A DNA stretch of 13,639 nt from Paracoccaceae bacterium (GTDB lineage: Bacteria; Pseudomonadota; Alphaproteobacteria; Rhodobacterales; Rhodobacteraceae), in contig WFPZ01000195.1 of NCBI GenBank assembly GCA_015487335.1, positions 1 through 13,639 on the forward strand. The letters run 5' to 3'. The notes under the pieces were generated by a model. The model saw nothing but the letters and a program-made list of their open reading frames with translations, ran no database searches and had not been told where the DNA came from. The translations under genes and the position numbers were made by a program. Shown one piece after another: positions 1 to 6,418 of the stretch. The stretch's first letter is position 1, and each line of letters begins with the position of its first letter.

Positions 1-1076
1 AAGGGCTGAAGGCGAAGGCCCGCGAGCGGGGGCTGTGGAACTTCTTCCTCACCGATTCCAGCCGCGGCCCCGGCCTGACCACCGTCGAATACGCCTATCT
101 CGCCGAGGAGATGGGCAAGAGCCACCTCGCGCCGGAGGTCTTCAACTGCAACGCGCCCGACACCGGCAACATGGAGGTGCTTGAGCGCTACGGCTCGGAG
201 GAGCTCAAGCAACGCTGGCTGGAGCCGCTGCTGGAGGGGCGCATCCGCTCGGCCTATCTGATGACCGAACCCGACGTCGCCTCTTCGGATGCCACCAACA
301 TCGCCATGTCCTGCCGGCGCGAGGGAGATCACTACGTGCTCGACGGCGAAAAATGGTGGGCCACCGGGGCGGGAGATCCGCGCTGTGCGGTCTATATCGT
401 GATGGTGCGCACCGGCGGCGACGAGATGCCGAAGCACCGGCGCCACTCGATGATCGTGGTGCCCGCCGACACCCCCGGCATCGAGAAGCTCCGCGCGATG
501 GAGGTCTACGGCCACGACGACGCCCCCCACGGCCACATGCACATCCGCTTCACGGGCGTGCGCGTGCCGGTTGCGAACCTGCTGCTGGAAGAGGGGCGCG
601 GCTTCGAGATCGCGCAAGGAAGGCTGGGGCCGGGGCGGATCCACCACTGCATGCGCGCCATCGGCCAGGCCGAGAAGGCGCTCGAGATGATGTGCCGCCG
701 CTCGCTGGAGCGAGAGGCCTTCGGCAAGCCGCTGGCCCGGCTGGGGGCCAATTACGACCATATCGCCGAGGCGCGGATGGAGATCGAGCAGGCCCGGCTG
801 CTGTGCCTCAAGGCCGCCTGGATGATGGACAGGGGCGACGCCCGCGCCGCCGCGCCGTGGATCCACCAGATCAAGGTGGTGGCCCCGGCGGTGGCCCTGA
901 AGGTCACCGACATGGCGGTGCAGATGTTCGGCGCCGAAGGCATCAGCCAGGATACCCCGCTGGCCGCGCAATGGGCGGCCCTGCGCACCCTGCGCCTGGC
1001 CGACGGCCCCGACGCGGTGCACCGCCGCCAGGTGGCCCGCGCCGAACTGAAGCGCTACACGCAGGAAAAAGTGTAG
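1..1076 (+). CDS. Acyl-CoA dehydrogenase family protein, 5'-truncated by window edge
   Basis: The reading frame is open from base 3 to the TAG at 1074-1076, giving about 357 visible residues; perhaps 50 N-terminal residues lie outside the window. The frame reads through the internal ATG at 111, which is not the start, because the upstream codons (GLKAKARERGLWNFF) are typical of the family. Recognisable blocks are the FAD/substrate region MTEPDVASSDATNI, the WWATGAGDPRC strand, the GRLGPGRIHHCMRAIGQAE helix, the REAFGKPLA segment, and the C-terminal QMFGAEGISQDTPLA and LADGPDAVHRRQ blocks. Enzymes of this family are FAD flavoproteins that introduce the alpha-beta double bond into acyl-CoA and pass electrons to ETF. 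The sequence most resembles the ACAD10/11-like group; chain-length specificity cannot be read. It faces the following genes convergently, so it belongs to a different transcription unit. Confidence 0.93.
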   Translation, partial: GLKAKARERGLWNFFLTDSSRGPGLTTVEYAYLAEEMGKSHLAPEVFNCNAPDTGNMEVLERYGSEELKQRWLEPLLEGRIRSAYLMTEPDVASSDATNIAMSCRREGDHYVLDGEKWWATGAGDPRCAVYIVMVRTGGDEMPKHRRHSMIVVPADTPGIEKLRAMEVYGHDDAPHGHMHIRFTGVRVPVANLLLEEGRGFEIAQGRLGPGRIHHCMRAIGQAEKALEMMCRRSLEREAFGKPLARLGANYDHIAEARMEIEQARLLCLKAAWMMDRGDARAAAPWIHQIKVVAPAVALKVTDMAVQMFGAEGISQDTPLAAQWAALRTLRLADGPDAVHRRQVARAELKRYTQEKV

Positions 1077-1351
1077 GACCAAGGCCCATTATTCCCGCGC
1101 TCACAGTTTGGCAAATTTGTTCCCTGAACAGGCGCAGCGCCGCCGGAATAGTATCTCTATTTCAAGGCGCTGCAACGCACTCAGGGGGCAAATCCGCCAA
1201 ACCCTCCGGGCGCCTCCGGACACTTCATCTCAGGCGCTCGGCCCGCTTGGAAAGGGGAGCCACCCTGTCCGGCGCGCGCCAAGCCCCTGATATTTTGCGT
1301 CCGGGGCGCTGTGAATGCGGGGTCAATGGATCCTGATCCTACACCGCCCCC
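1077..1351. other. Convergent intergenic stretch with no supported gene
   Basis: This stretch lies between the stop of the acyl-CoA dehydrogenase and a terminator-like motif serving the opposite strand. I see no tRNA-like fold and no open frame with believable protein composition. A perfect 8-bp inverted repeat (GCAGCGCC at 1134-1141 and GGCGCTGC at 1166-1173, spacer 24) could form a weak stem, but no T-tract follows. No convincing Rho-independent terminator for the dehydrogenase gene was found. Confidence 0.5.
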
Positions 1352-1400
1352 TTCATCTTGCCGAAAATACTCCGGGGTGCGGGGCAGCGCCCCGCGCACC
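1352..1400 (-). terminator. Terminator-like GC hairpin in a rhodobacteral intergenic motif
   Basis: The arms GGTGC-GGGGC (1376-1385) and GCCCC-GC-GCACC (1389-1400) form a 10-bp stem with a 2-nt bulge and a 3-nt loop. Read on the minus strand, the hairpin starts 14 nt after the stop of the 64-aa gene at 1415 and is followed by GGAGTATTTTCGG, a short broken U-rich stretch. The block after the stem (GAGTATTTTCGGCAAGATGAAG split around 1352-1373) resembles, from memory, a sequence that recurs in intergenic regions of Rhodobacteraceae genomes. A terminator role for the minus-strand genes is inference; the U-tract is poor. Confidence 0.5.
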
Positions 1401-1414
1401 ATCACCGCCGTCCC

Positions 1415-1609
1415 TCACACCGGCACGTTGTCCCACAGATCGGCGCCGTCTTCCTCTTCGCCTTCCATGCCAACGTCTTCCGGTTCGGCCGCGGGCCCGT
1501 CACCGGGGTCGCGGTGCCGTTCTTCCTTGAGCTTCTCCGCCTTTTCGCGGTCGCGCACCACCTCCTCGACGATCCGGTCGCTCTTCTGCGCGTCTCTTCC
1601 GGTTGGCAT
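1415..1609 (-). CDS. Small acidic hypothetical protein (64 aa) downstream of the DksA-like gene
   Basis: The predicted product is 64 residues, very hydrophilic, with a charged N-terminal helix (SDRIVEEVVRDREKAEKLKEE) and an acidic, Gly/Pro-containing tail ending GADLWDNVPV. No domain is recognised, and no signal peptide or membrane segment is present. I chose the ATG at 1607-1609 because GGAGGAGG lies a few bases upstream of it. A longer version can start at a GTG at 1640-1642 that overlaps the TGA of the preceding gene and would add 11 residues. Either way the gene directly follows the DksA-like gene on the same strand and is probably translated from the same message. Function is unknown; a cytoplasmic accessory protein is possible but unsupported. 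Confidence 0.62.
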   Translation of the reverse strand: MPTGRDAQKSDRIVEEVVRDREKAEKLKEERHRDPGDGPAAEPEDVGMEGEEEDGADLWDNVPV

Positions 1610-1638
1610 GTCCTCCTCCATGCCGTGGCATGCGCCCG

Positions 1639-1974
1639 TCACCTCTGGCGGGCCACCTCGGCGGCGCAGTTCTGGCAGAACGGCGTATAGGGCAGCAGGT
1701 CAAGCCGCTCCTGTGAAATCTCGTCGCCGCATTTCACGCAGTAACCGTATTCTCCGGCATCCATCCGCTCCAGCGCGGCCTGGATCGCCTTCACCTCCTC
1801 CCGGGCCGACAGGCCCATGCCTTCCAGAACCTCGTCGGTCTCGCGCTCGGTGGCCAGTTCCTCCCAGTCGCGGGAGTTGTGCGCGTCCAGCTCTTCGTCG
1901 ATCAGCTGCATCCGCTCGTTCAGTTCGGCCAGGCGTTCCGTCAACTGACGCCGACGCATGTCGATCGATGCCAT
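1639..1974 (-). CDS. Short DksA/TraR-family C4 zinc-finger protein
   Basis: The 111-residue protein has an N-terminal helical hairpin (about residues 6-70) with the conserved-looking RDWEELATERETDEVLE stretch, then a C-terminal zinc finger with Cys79, Cys82, Cys100 and Cys103 (C-x2-C-x17-C-x2-C). DksA and TraR proteins bind the RNA polymerase secondary channel and alter transcription initiation, often together with ppGpp. This one is shorter than E. coli DksA (about 150 aa) and fits the short DksA-like proteins of Rhodobacterales. A GGAGG sits 6 nt before the ATG at 1972-1974. That ribosome site lies in the loop of an inverted repeat, and an FNR-type palindrome lies upstream; both are listed separately. 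The gene could be read through from the SpoA gene or driven by its own promoter. Family is certain; a global or local role cannot be decided. Confidence 0.93.
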   Translation of the reverse strand: MASIDMRRRQLTERLAELNERMQLIDEELDAHNSRDWEELATERETDEVLEGMGLSAREEVKAIQAALERMDAGEYGYCVKCGDEISQERLDLLPYTPFCQNCAAEVARQR

Positions 1975-1995
1975 GTCAAACCTCCGGTGTTTGAC
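1975..1995 (-). promoter_or_regulatory. Inverted repeat enclosing the ribosome binding site of the DksA-like gene
   Basis: Perfect 7-bp arms GTCAAAC (1995-1989 on the minus strand) and GTTTGAC (1981-1975) flank the 7-nt loop ACCGGAG. The Shine-Dalgarno GGAGG straddles the loop and the first base of the 3' arm, and the ATG begins on the very next base. In RNA this would be a small stem-loop hiding the ribosome site; as DNA it could be a protein-binding dyad. The repeat is seen directly; its role is inference. Confidence 0.55.
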
Positions 1996-1997
1996 GC

Positions 1998-2003
1998 AGT
2001 ATC
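1998..2003 (-). promoter_or_regulatory. Possible -10 element for the DksA-like gene
   Basis: GATACT on the minus strand matches TATAAT at 4 of 6 positions. No -35 match stands 16-18 bp upstream, which suits an activator-dependent promoter. With a start about 7 nt downstream (near 1991), the FNR-type palindrome at 2026-2039 would be centred close to -41.5. This is a weak element supported only by that spacing. Confidence 0.3.
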
Positions 2004-2025
2004 AGACGGCGCCCTGCAAAAGGCC

Positions 2026-2039
2026 TTGATTCAGGTCAA
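2026..2039 (-). promoter_or_regulatory. Candidate FNR/FnrL-type site upstream of the DksA-like gene
   Basis: On the plus strand the site reads TTGAT-TCAG-GTCAA; on the minus strand it reads TTGAC-CTGA-ATCAA. This matches the FNR/DNR family consensus TTGAY-N4-RTCAA at every defined position. It overlaps the last codons of the SpoA gene and ends 51 bp before the start codon of the DksA-like gene. FnrL is the usual oxygen-responsive FNR protein in Rhodobacterales, but which regulator would use this site is not known. Confidence 0.5.
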
Positions 2040-2965
2040 GCCCCGGCGGGCGCCCCCGAACCGTCGGCATCGTGCCCCGGAGCCGCAACGGGCGCACCGG
2101 GCGCGGGAGGGGCCAGCAGGCGCACCGCCCGAAAGCCCGAGCACTTGCCCAGCCGGGCCAGCCCCACCTTCGCGCCGCCGGCGCCCTCCAGCACCACGGC
2201 ACCGAGAGAATCGCGCGGGATCCTCAGTTCGCTTCCCACCGTCAGCGCCTGCGCCTGCTCCAGCGGCAGGGAGAGCCGGTACAGCACCGCCTCCAGCGTC
2301 AGGCTGGCGGCGCAGACGTTCGCGCGCAGCCCCTGCGCCCAGGCCCGGGCCCGCGCCGCGGCATCCGCGCTTTCCTGCACGCGCTCGGGGAACACCAGAT
2401 GCACCTGCCCCGTCTTGGCGCCGCCGCCCAGCTCCGCGGTCAGGGCGATGCGCCGGTAGGGCCGGTCCTCGAGCGCCAGCAGAACGGCCGGCCCGTCCTT
2501 GAGCGGCGCGCTCGGGCGGAAGCTGGCGGGCGGGGCGGCCAGGCCGGCTGCCGAAACCTCGCCCAGGCCGGCAAACAGCCGCTGCAGGAAATCGGCGGCC
2601 ACGGCGGCATCGGTCGGGGTCGGGCTGCGCTCGGGCGCCGGGGCGGGCACCACCCGCCCGGTGGTCATCTGTTCGATCAGAGCGGCCAGGAACGGCCCGT
2701 CGAGCACCGCCAGCCCCAGCGCCCCACCGTCCCCCTCGGCCAGGAACACCAGCTGCCGGCCGTCATGCGCCGCGGCCAGATCGTCGAGCGTGGCCCGCTC
2801 GGGGGCAAACCCCGTGACCCTGGCCAGCAGCCCCGCGCCATCATGCGCCGCGCGTGCCAGCGCCAGGCGATAGAGCCTGCAACAGCTCTGTTCACCGGGG
2901 TCGGGGCCTTCGCCCGCCAGCTCGATCTTCCGTTTCAGAACGCCCTGGGTGAGATTGTCCGGCAT
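2036..2965 (-). CDS. SpoA (FliM/FliN C-terminal) domain protein outside a flagellar cluster
   Basis: With the ATG at 2963-2965 the product is 309 residues. The last third (about 211-282) has the SpoA pattern: LRANVCAASLTLEAVL, LPLEQAQALTVGSELRIP, AVVLEGAGGAKVGLARLG, FRAVRL. This is the fold of the C-ring subunits FliM and FliN and of type III secretion C-ring proteins. The middle is Ala/Pro-rich and shows no CheC-like domain obvious by eye, so it is not a standard FliM. An ATG at 3002-3004 (322 aa) and a TTG at 3014-3016 (326 aa) are in frame upstream; I prefer 2965 because AAAGGA and GGGG lie just before it and MPDNLTQGVLKRKI looks like a natural N terminus. It lies just downstream of the sensor kinase gene on the same strand. 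Its role there is unknown; a link to the CheY-like regulator is a speculation. Confidence 0.8.
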   Translation of the reverse strand: MPDNLTQGVLKRKIELAGEGPDPGEQSCCRLYRLALARAAHDGAGLLARVTGFAPERATLDDLAAAHDGRQLVFLAEGDGGALGLAVLDGPFLAALIEQMTTGRVVPAPAPERSPTPTDAAVAADFLQRLFAGLGEVSAAGLAAPPASFRPSAPLKDGPAVLLALEDRPYRRIALTAELGGGAKTGQVHLVFPERVQESADAAARARAWAQGLRANVCAASLTLEAVLYRLSLPLEQAQALTVGSELRIPRDSLGAVVLEGAGGAKVGLARLGKCSGFRAVRLLAPPAPGAPVAAPGHDADGSGAPAGA

Positions 2966-3021
2966 GCGCCCCGTTGTCCTTTCGCTGGCGCCACACTCGG
3001 ACATCACGGTTACCAAATCAT

Positions 3022-3040
3022 TGAAAGCGCCGCTCTTTCA
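3022..3040 (-). repeat. Small inverted repeat spanning the sensor kinase stop codon
   Basis: Perfect 6-bp arms TGAAAG and CTTTCA enclose a 7-nt GC loop; the TGA stop of the kinase (3040-3038 on the minus strand) is the first part of the 5' arm. No T-tract follows, so it is unlikely to be a terminator. It could modestly stabilise or separate the kinase and SpoA parts of the message. Confidence 0.35.
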
Positions 3041-5752
3041 CGGCCCTTCCTGCCTGTTTCCCGCCTGCGCCCGGCGGCATGACAGGGGCAGGATCACCCG
3101 GAAGGCCGCGCCTCCCTGCCCCGGCAGATAGCTGACCTTCCCCCCGAGATTGGCCATGATCTCGCGGCAGATCGCCAGCCCCAGCCCGGCCCCGCCGGCC
3201 GCGGCCTGATCCGACAGGCGGGAGAATTTCTCGAAGATCACCTCCTGGCTGCGCTTCGGGATGCCGCTGCCGTTGTCGATGAAATCCACCCGCAGCTCGT
3301 CGCCGCGCCGGCGCACCGTGATGCGCAGTTCGGGCTCGGGCGCATCGCAGTACTTGCGGGCGTTGGAAATGAGATTGATGAACACCTGCCGCAGGCGGTC
3401 GGGGTCCGTCTGCAGGGAAACGTTCTCGGCCGCCTCGTCGCGGATGATACGGATCTCCCGCCCCGTCTCGGCCGAAGCCGTGGCGGTGATCGCCCGCTCG
3501 AGCAGATCGTGCAGGTTGGCCGTCTGGCAGTTCAGCGTCACCTGCCCGTTTTCCAGCACCGACAGATCCAGCAGATCGTCGAGCAGCCTCGTGAGGCGGA
3601 TCGTCTCGTCGTGGATGATCGAGGAGTAGCGGCGCTGCTCGGCAGGGCTCATGCCCTTGCCGTCCATGAGGATTTCCGAGAAGGCCCTGATCGAGGTCAT
3701 CGGGGTGCGCAGCTCGTGGCTGATCTGGCTGAGGAAGGCGTCCTTCTGCACCGACAGTTCGGTGAGCTTCTCGTTGGCGTCGCGCAGCTGGCGGGCGGTG
3801 CGCTCCAGCTCCCTGGACTTGGCCTCCAGCTGGCTGGAATATTCCAGCATCTGGGCGGTCTCGTCGGCCACCGCCATCAGGTCCTCGACCGAAACGGACG
3901 ACCCGCCGATGATCTGCCCCAGCATCGCATGGGCCGTGGCCGCGCCCACCGAGCCGGTCAGCTCTCGCTCCAGCCGCTCGATGAAATCGGGGGTGACGTC
4001 GGGCAGGTAGCCCTCGCGCCCCTGGGCCCGGCTTTCGGCCTGAAACAGCGCCTGCGCCTCTTCGGGGCCGAGGATGCGCTGGGCCATCACCAGCAGATCC
4101 TCCGCCTCGGCCGCCCGCCCCGACCAGCCGCGCGCGCCGCCCGAATGCTCGAACACATTGACGAACTGCGCGCCCTGCAGCCGCTCGAGCGGATCGGGGA
4201 AGCTCATGAGCGAGCCCAGCACGAAGGCCCCGGTGTTCAGCGCCATGGACCAGAACACCGCATGCACCAGCGGATCCAGCCCGGTGATCCCGAACAGCGC
4301 CTGCGGCCGCAGCCAGCCGATGCCCCAGGGGCCCTCGGCCAGCATCTGCGCCGACATCAGCACGCTTTCCCCGAAGGAGGGCAGGAACATGGTGTAGGCC
4401 CACACCGAGAACCCCAGCACCAGCCCGGCGATCGCCCCCACCCGGGTGGCCCCGCGCCAGAAGATGCCGCCCAGCAGCGCCGGCAGCACCTGCGCCACCC
4501 CGGTGAACGAGATCAGCCCGATCGCCGCCAGCGCCGCGCCGCCGCCGGAAAACACGTAGTAGAGATAGCCCAGCGCCAGGATCGCACCGATGGAAATCCG
4601 CCGCGAGCGCAGCACCACGGTGCGCACGTCCCCCGACATGCTGGCCCCTCCCCGCCGGGCCGACAGCCAGATCGGCATCACGATATGGTTGGAGACCATG
4701 GTCGAAAGCGCAATCGCCGCCACGATCACCATCGAGGTGGCCGAGGAGAATCCGCCGAGGAAGGTCAGCATCGCCAGCCCCTCGGCATCGAAGCTCAGCG
4801 GGATGGTGAGAACGAACAGATCCGGGTTGGAGCCCTCGGGCAGCTGCGCCAGCCCCACCACCGCGATCGGCACCACGAACAGGCTGATCAGAAAGATGTA
4901 AAGCGGAAAGGCCCAGCTGGCGGTGGTCAGGTGGCGCTCGTCGGAGTTTTCCACCACCAGCACCTGGAACATCCGCGGCAGGGTCAGGAAGGCGGCGCCG
5001 GCCAGGAACAGCAGCGTCACCCAGCGCCCGCCGTTCATCTCCCAGGTTGCGATGGGGGAGGCGTCGATGCGGTCCAGGATGTCGGCCGGCCCCTGCGCCA
5101 CCCCCCAGACGACGAACACCCCCACCGCCAGCAGCGCCACCAGCTTGACCACAGCCTCCAGCGCGATGGCCGTCACCACCCCGTGGTGGCGCTCGTTGGC
5201 ATCGAGGTTGCGGGTGCCGAACAGGATGGTGAACAGCGCCAGCCCCGCCGCCACCCACAGCGCGGTGGAGCGCAGGTCCGGCACCCCCCAGCCCTGCGGC
5301 GTCTGGCTGGCGAAAACCGCGAAGGAAACGGTGACGGACTGCAGCTGCAGCGCGATGTAAGGGGTGGTGCCGATCACCGCCATCAGGGTGACGATCACCC
5401 CCAGCAGGTTGGACTTGCCGTAGCGCGAGGAGATCAGGTCGGCGATGGAGGTGATGCGCTGGCTGCGGCCGATGCGCACCAGCTTGCGCACCACCCACCA
5501 CCAGCCGATCATCACCAGCGTCGGGCCGAGGTAGATGGTGACGAACTCCAGCCCCGATCGCGCCGCATAGCCGACCGCGCCGTAAAACGTCCAGGCGGTG
5601 GCATAGACCGACAGCGAGAGCGTATAGACCCACGGCGAACGCAGCCAGCCCAGCCGCCCCTGCTGGGCGCGCTTCTCGGCCGCGAAGGCCACCAGGAACA
5701 GCAGCACCACGTAAAGAACGCTGACCAGGACGAGAAGGTTGAACGGCACCAT
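3038..5752 (-). CDS. Solute:sodium symporter-like sensor histidine kinase (CrbS/CbrA/MxtR type)
   Basis: The 904-residue membrane protein begins with a solute:sodium symporter (SLC5-like) region of about a dozen hydrophobic helices (roughly 1-510). A cytoplasmic linker follows (about 520-665, possibly the STAC segment seen in this class), with a helical stretch SQLEAKSRELERTARQL before the kinase core. The core has an H-box SQISHELRTPMTSI with phosphoacceptor His679, an N-box NLISNARKY (about 795), a G1 box DNGSGIP (about 825), an F-box EKFSR and a G2 box GAGLGLAI (about 855). No PAS domain is obvious. Relatives CrbS and MxtR govern acetate use and CbrA governs amino-acid catabolism, so a transported or sensed small solute is expected. 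The start ATG overlaps the stop of the 86-aa gene in TGATG, implying coupled translation, with GGAGG just upstream. The likely partner is the CheY-like protein encoded just before. Ligand identity is inferred from neighbours (acetate-related). Confidence 0.95.
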   Translation of the reverse strand: MVPFNLLVLVSVLYVVLLFLVAFAAEKRAQQGRLGWLRSPWVYTLSLSVYATAWTFYGAVGYAARSGLEFVTIYLGPTLVMIGWWWVVRKLVRIGRSQRITSIADLISSRYGKSNLLGVIVTLMAVIGTTPYIALQLQSVTVSFAVFASQTPQGWGVPDLRSTALWVAAGLALFTILFGTRNLDANERHHGVVTAIALEAVVKLVALLAVGVFVVWGVAQGPADILDRIDASPIATWEMNGGRWVTLLFLAGAAFLTLPRMFQVLVVENSDERHLTTASWAFPLYIFLISLFVVPIAVVGLAQLPEGSNPDLFVLTIPLSFDAEGLAMLTFLGGFSSATSMVIVAAIALSTMVSNHIVMPIWLSARRGGASMSGDVRTVVLRSRRISIGAILALGYLYYVFSGGGAALAAIGLISFTGVAQVLPALLGGIFWRGATRVGAIAGLVLGFSVWAYTMFLPSFGESVLMSAQMLAEGPWGIGWLRPQALFGITGLDPLVHAVFWSMALNTGAFVLGSLMSFPDPLERLQGAQFVNVFEHSGGARGWSGRAAEAEDLLVMAQRILGPEEAQALFQAESRAQGREGYLPDVTPDFIERLERELTGSVGAATAHAMLGQIIGGSSVSVEDLMAVADETAQMLEYSSQLEAKSRELERTARQLRDANEKLTELSVQKDAFLSQISHELRTPMTSIRAFSEILMDGKGMSPAEQRRYSSIIHDETIRLTRLLDDLLDLSVLENGQVTLNCQTANLHDLLERAITATASAETGREIRIIRDEAAENVSLQTDPDRLRQVFINLISNARKYCDAPEPELRITVRRRGDELRVDFIDNGSGIPKRSQEVIFEKFSRLSDQAAAGGAGLGLAICREIMANLGGKVSYLPGQGGAAFRVILPLSCRRAQAGNRQEGP

Positions 5753-6012
5753 CAGTCCGCCTCCCCTTCCCCCTCTTCCCGGGCGCGCGCGTCATGGGCC
5801 GCAAGAAGACGGGCCAGAACGGCTGCAAGGATGATCAGGACGATCCACGCCGTGAACAGATAGATCACCCCGCTGCGCGTCATCCCCCCGCCCCACAACA
5901 GCGGCAGCAGGAACAGGAAGGCGCCGAGCACCGGCAGGAGGCGCGCGGCATCGGTCAGGCGGCGGTAGCGGTAGCCGCGGCGGGCGAGGAAGAGCGGGGC
6001 CGGCGGTTTCAC
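5752..6012 (-). CDS. Small two-helix membrane protein coupled to the sensor kinase
   Basis: The 86-residue protein has a basic N terminus (LARRGYRYRRLTDAARL), two hydrophobic helices (about 23-41 and 47-69) and an acidic tail (AREEGEGEAD). It starts with a GTG whose GTGA overlaps the stop of the response regulator, and its TGA shares one base with the ATG of the kinase. It thus sits translationally locked between regulator and kinase. No named domain is recognised. By the positive-inside rule both ends probably face the cytoplasm. It may be a subunit, chaperone or modulator of the symporter-like kinase, by analogy with the small membrane partners that accompany some SSS transporters; this is inference only. 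Confidence 0.8.
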   Translation of the reverse strand: MKPPAPLFLARRGYRYRRLTDAARLLPVLGAFLFLLPLLWGGGMTRSGVIYLFTAWIVLIILAAVLARLLAAHDARAREEGEGEAD

Positions 6013-6377
6013 GACCCCAGCAGCTCGCGCACCGAGCCGAGCATTTCCGAATTGGAGAACGGCTTGGTCATGAAGCGGCTGGCGCCGAAGCGCTCGGCCA
6101 TCTCGCGGTCGCGCCGCTGGCCGCGGGCGGTGAGCATCAGCACCGGCAGCCGCGCGGTGGCCTCGTCGGCGCGCAGCTCGCGCAGGATGTCGTAGCCCGA
6201 CTTGTTGGGCAGCATCACGTCGAGGATGACCATGTCCGGGCGGCGTGCCGCCACCGCCTCGAGGGCGGTCGAGCCGTCGGTGTGGGTATCCACCTGATAG
6301 CCCTCGCGCGACAGCAGGAAGCGGATCGCCTCGGTGATGTTAGGCTCATCCTCAATCAGCAGGACACGTTTGCCCAT
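6009..6377 (-). CDS. Single-domain CheY-like response regulator
   Basis: The 122-residue protein is one receiver domain. The acidic pocket is Glu9-Asp10-Glu11 (IEDEPN), the phosphoacceptor Asp53 (VILDVMLPNKSG), the switch residue Thr83 (MLTAR) and Lys105 (TKPF). There is no DNA-binding or enzymatic output domain; the protein stops at the end of the last helix. I chose the ATG at 6375-6377 because GGAGGGA stands before it and the family begins with KRVLLIEDE; an in-frame ATG at 6414-6416 would add 13 atypical residues. It is encoded immediately before the 86-aa membrane protein and the symporter-like kinase, its probable phosphodonor. The CrbR and CbrB partners of related kinases carry DNA-binding domains, so this pair must signal through protein contact or a phosphorelay. 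Confidence 0.93.
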   Translation of the reverse strand: MGKRVLLIEDEPNITEAIRFLLSREGYQVDTHTDGSTALEAVAARRPDMVILDVMLPNKSGYDILRELRADEATARLPVLMLTARGQRRDREMAERFGASRFMTKPFSNSEMLGSVRELLGS

Positions 6378-6418
6378 GCGCCGATCCCTCCCCCCGAAGA
6401 TGTCTCTTGCTTGCATCG

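Noticed and set aside
1106..1122. TTTGGCAAATTTG as an ScfR/PccR-type TTTGCAAA operator
   Set aside because: It has an extra base in the core, no second octamer at the right spacing, and lies at the 3' end of convergent genes.
1640..1642. GTG start overlapping the stop of the DksA-like gene for the small acidic protein
   Set aside because: The overlap is attractive, but the ATG at 1607-1609 has a GGAGGAGG ribosome site immediately upstream, which the GTG lacks.
2036..2965. Calling the SpoA protein FliM or FliN
   Set aside because: It is too long for FliN, lacks an evident FliM middle domain and N-terminal CheY-binding motif, and has no flagellar neighbours in the window.
3509..5863. A very long plus-strand open frame opposite the sensor kinase gene
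   Set aside because: Its product is rich in His, Gln, Arg and Gly without domain patterns, as expected for the antisense of a GC-rich gene, while the minus strand encodes a clear symporter-kinase.
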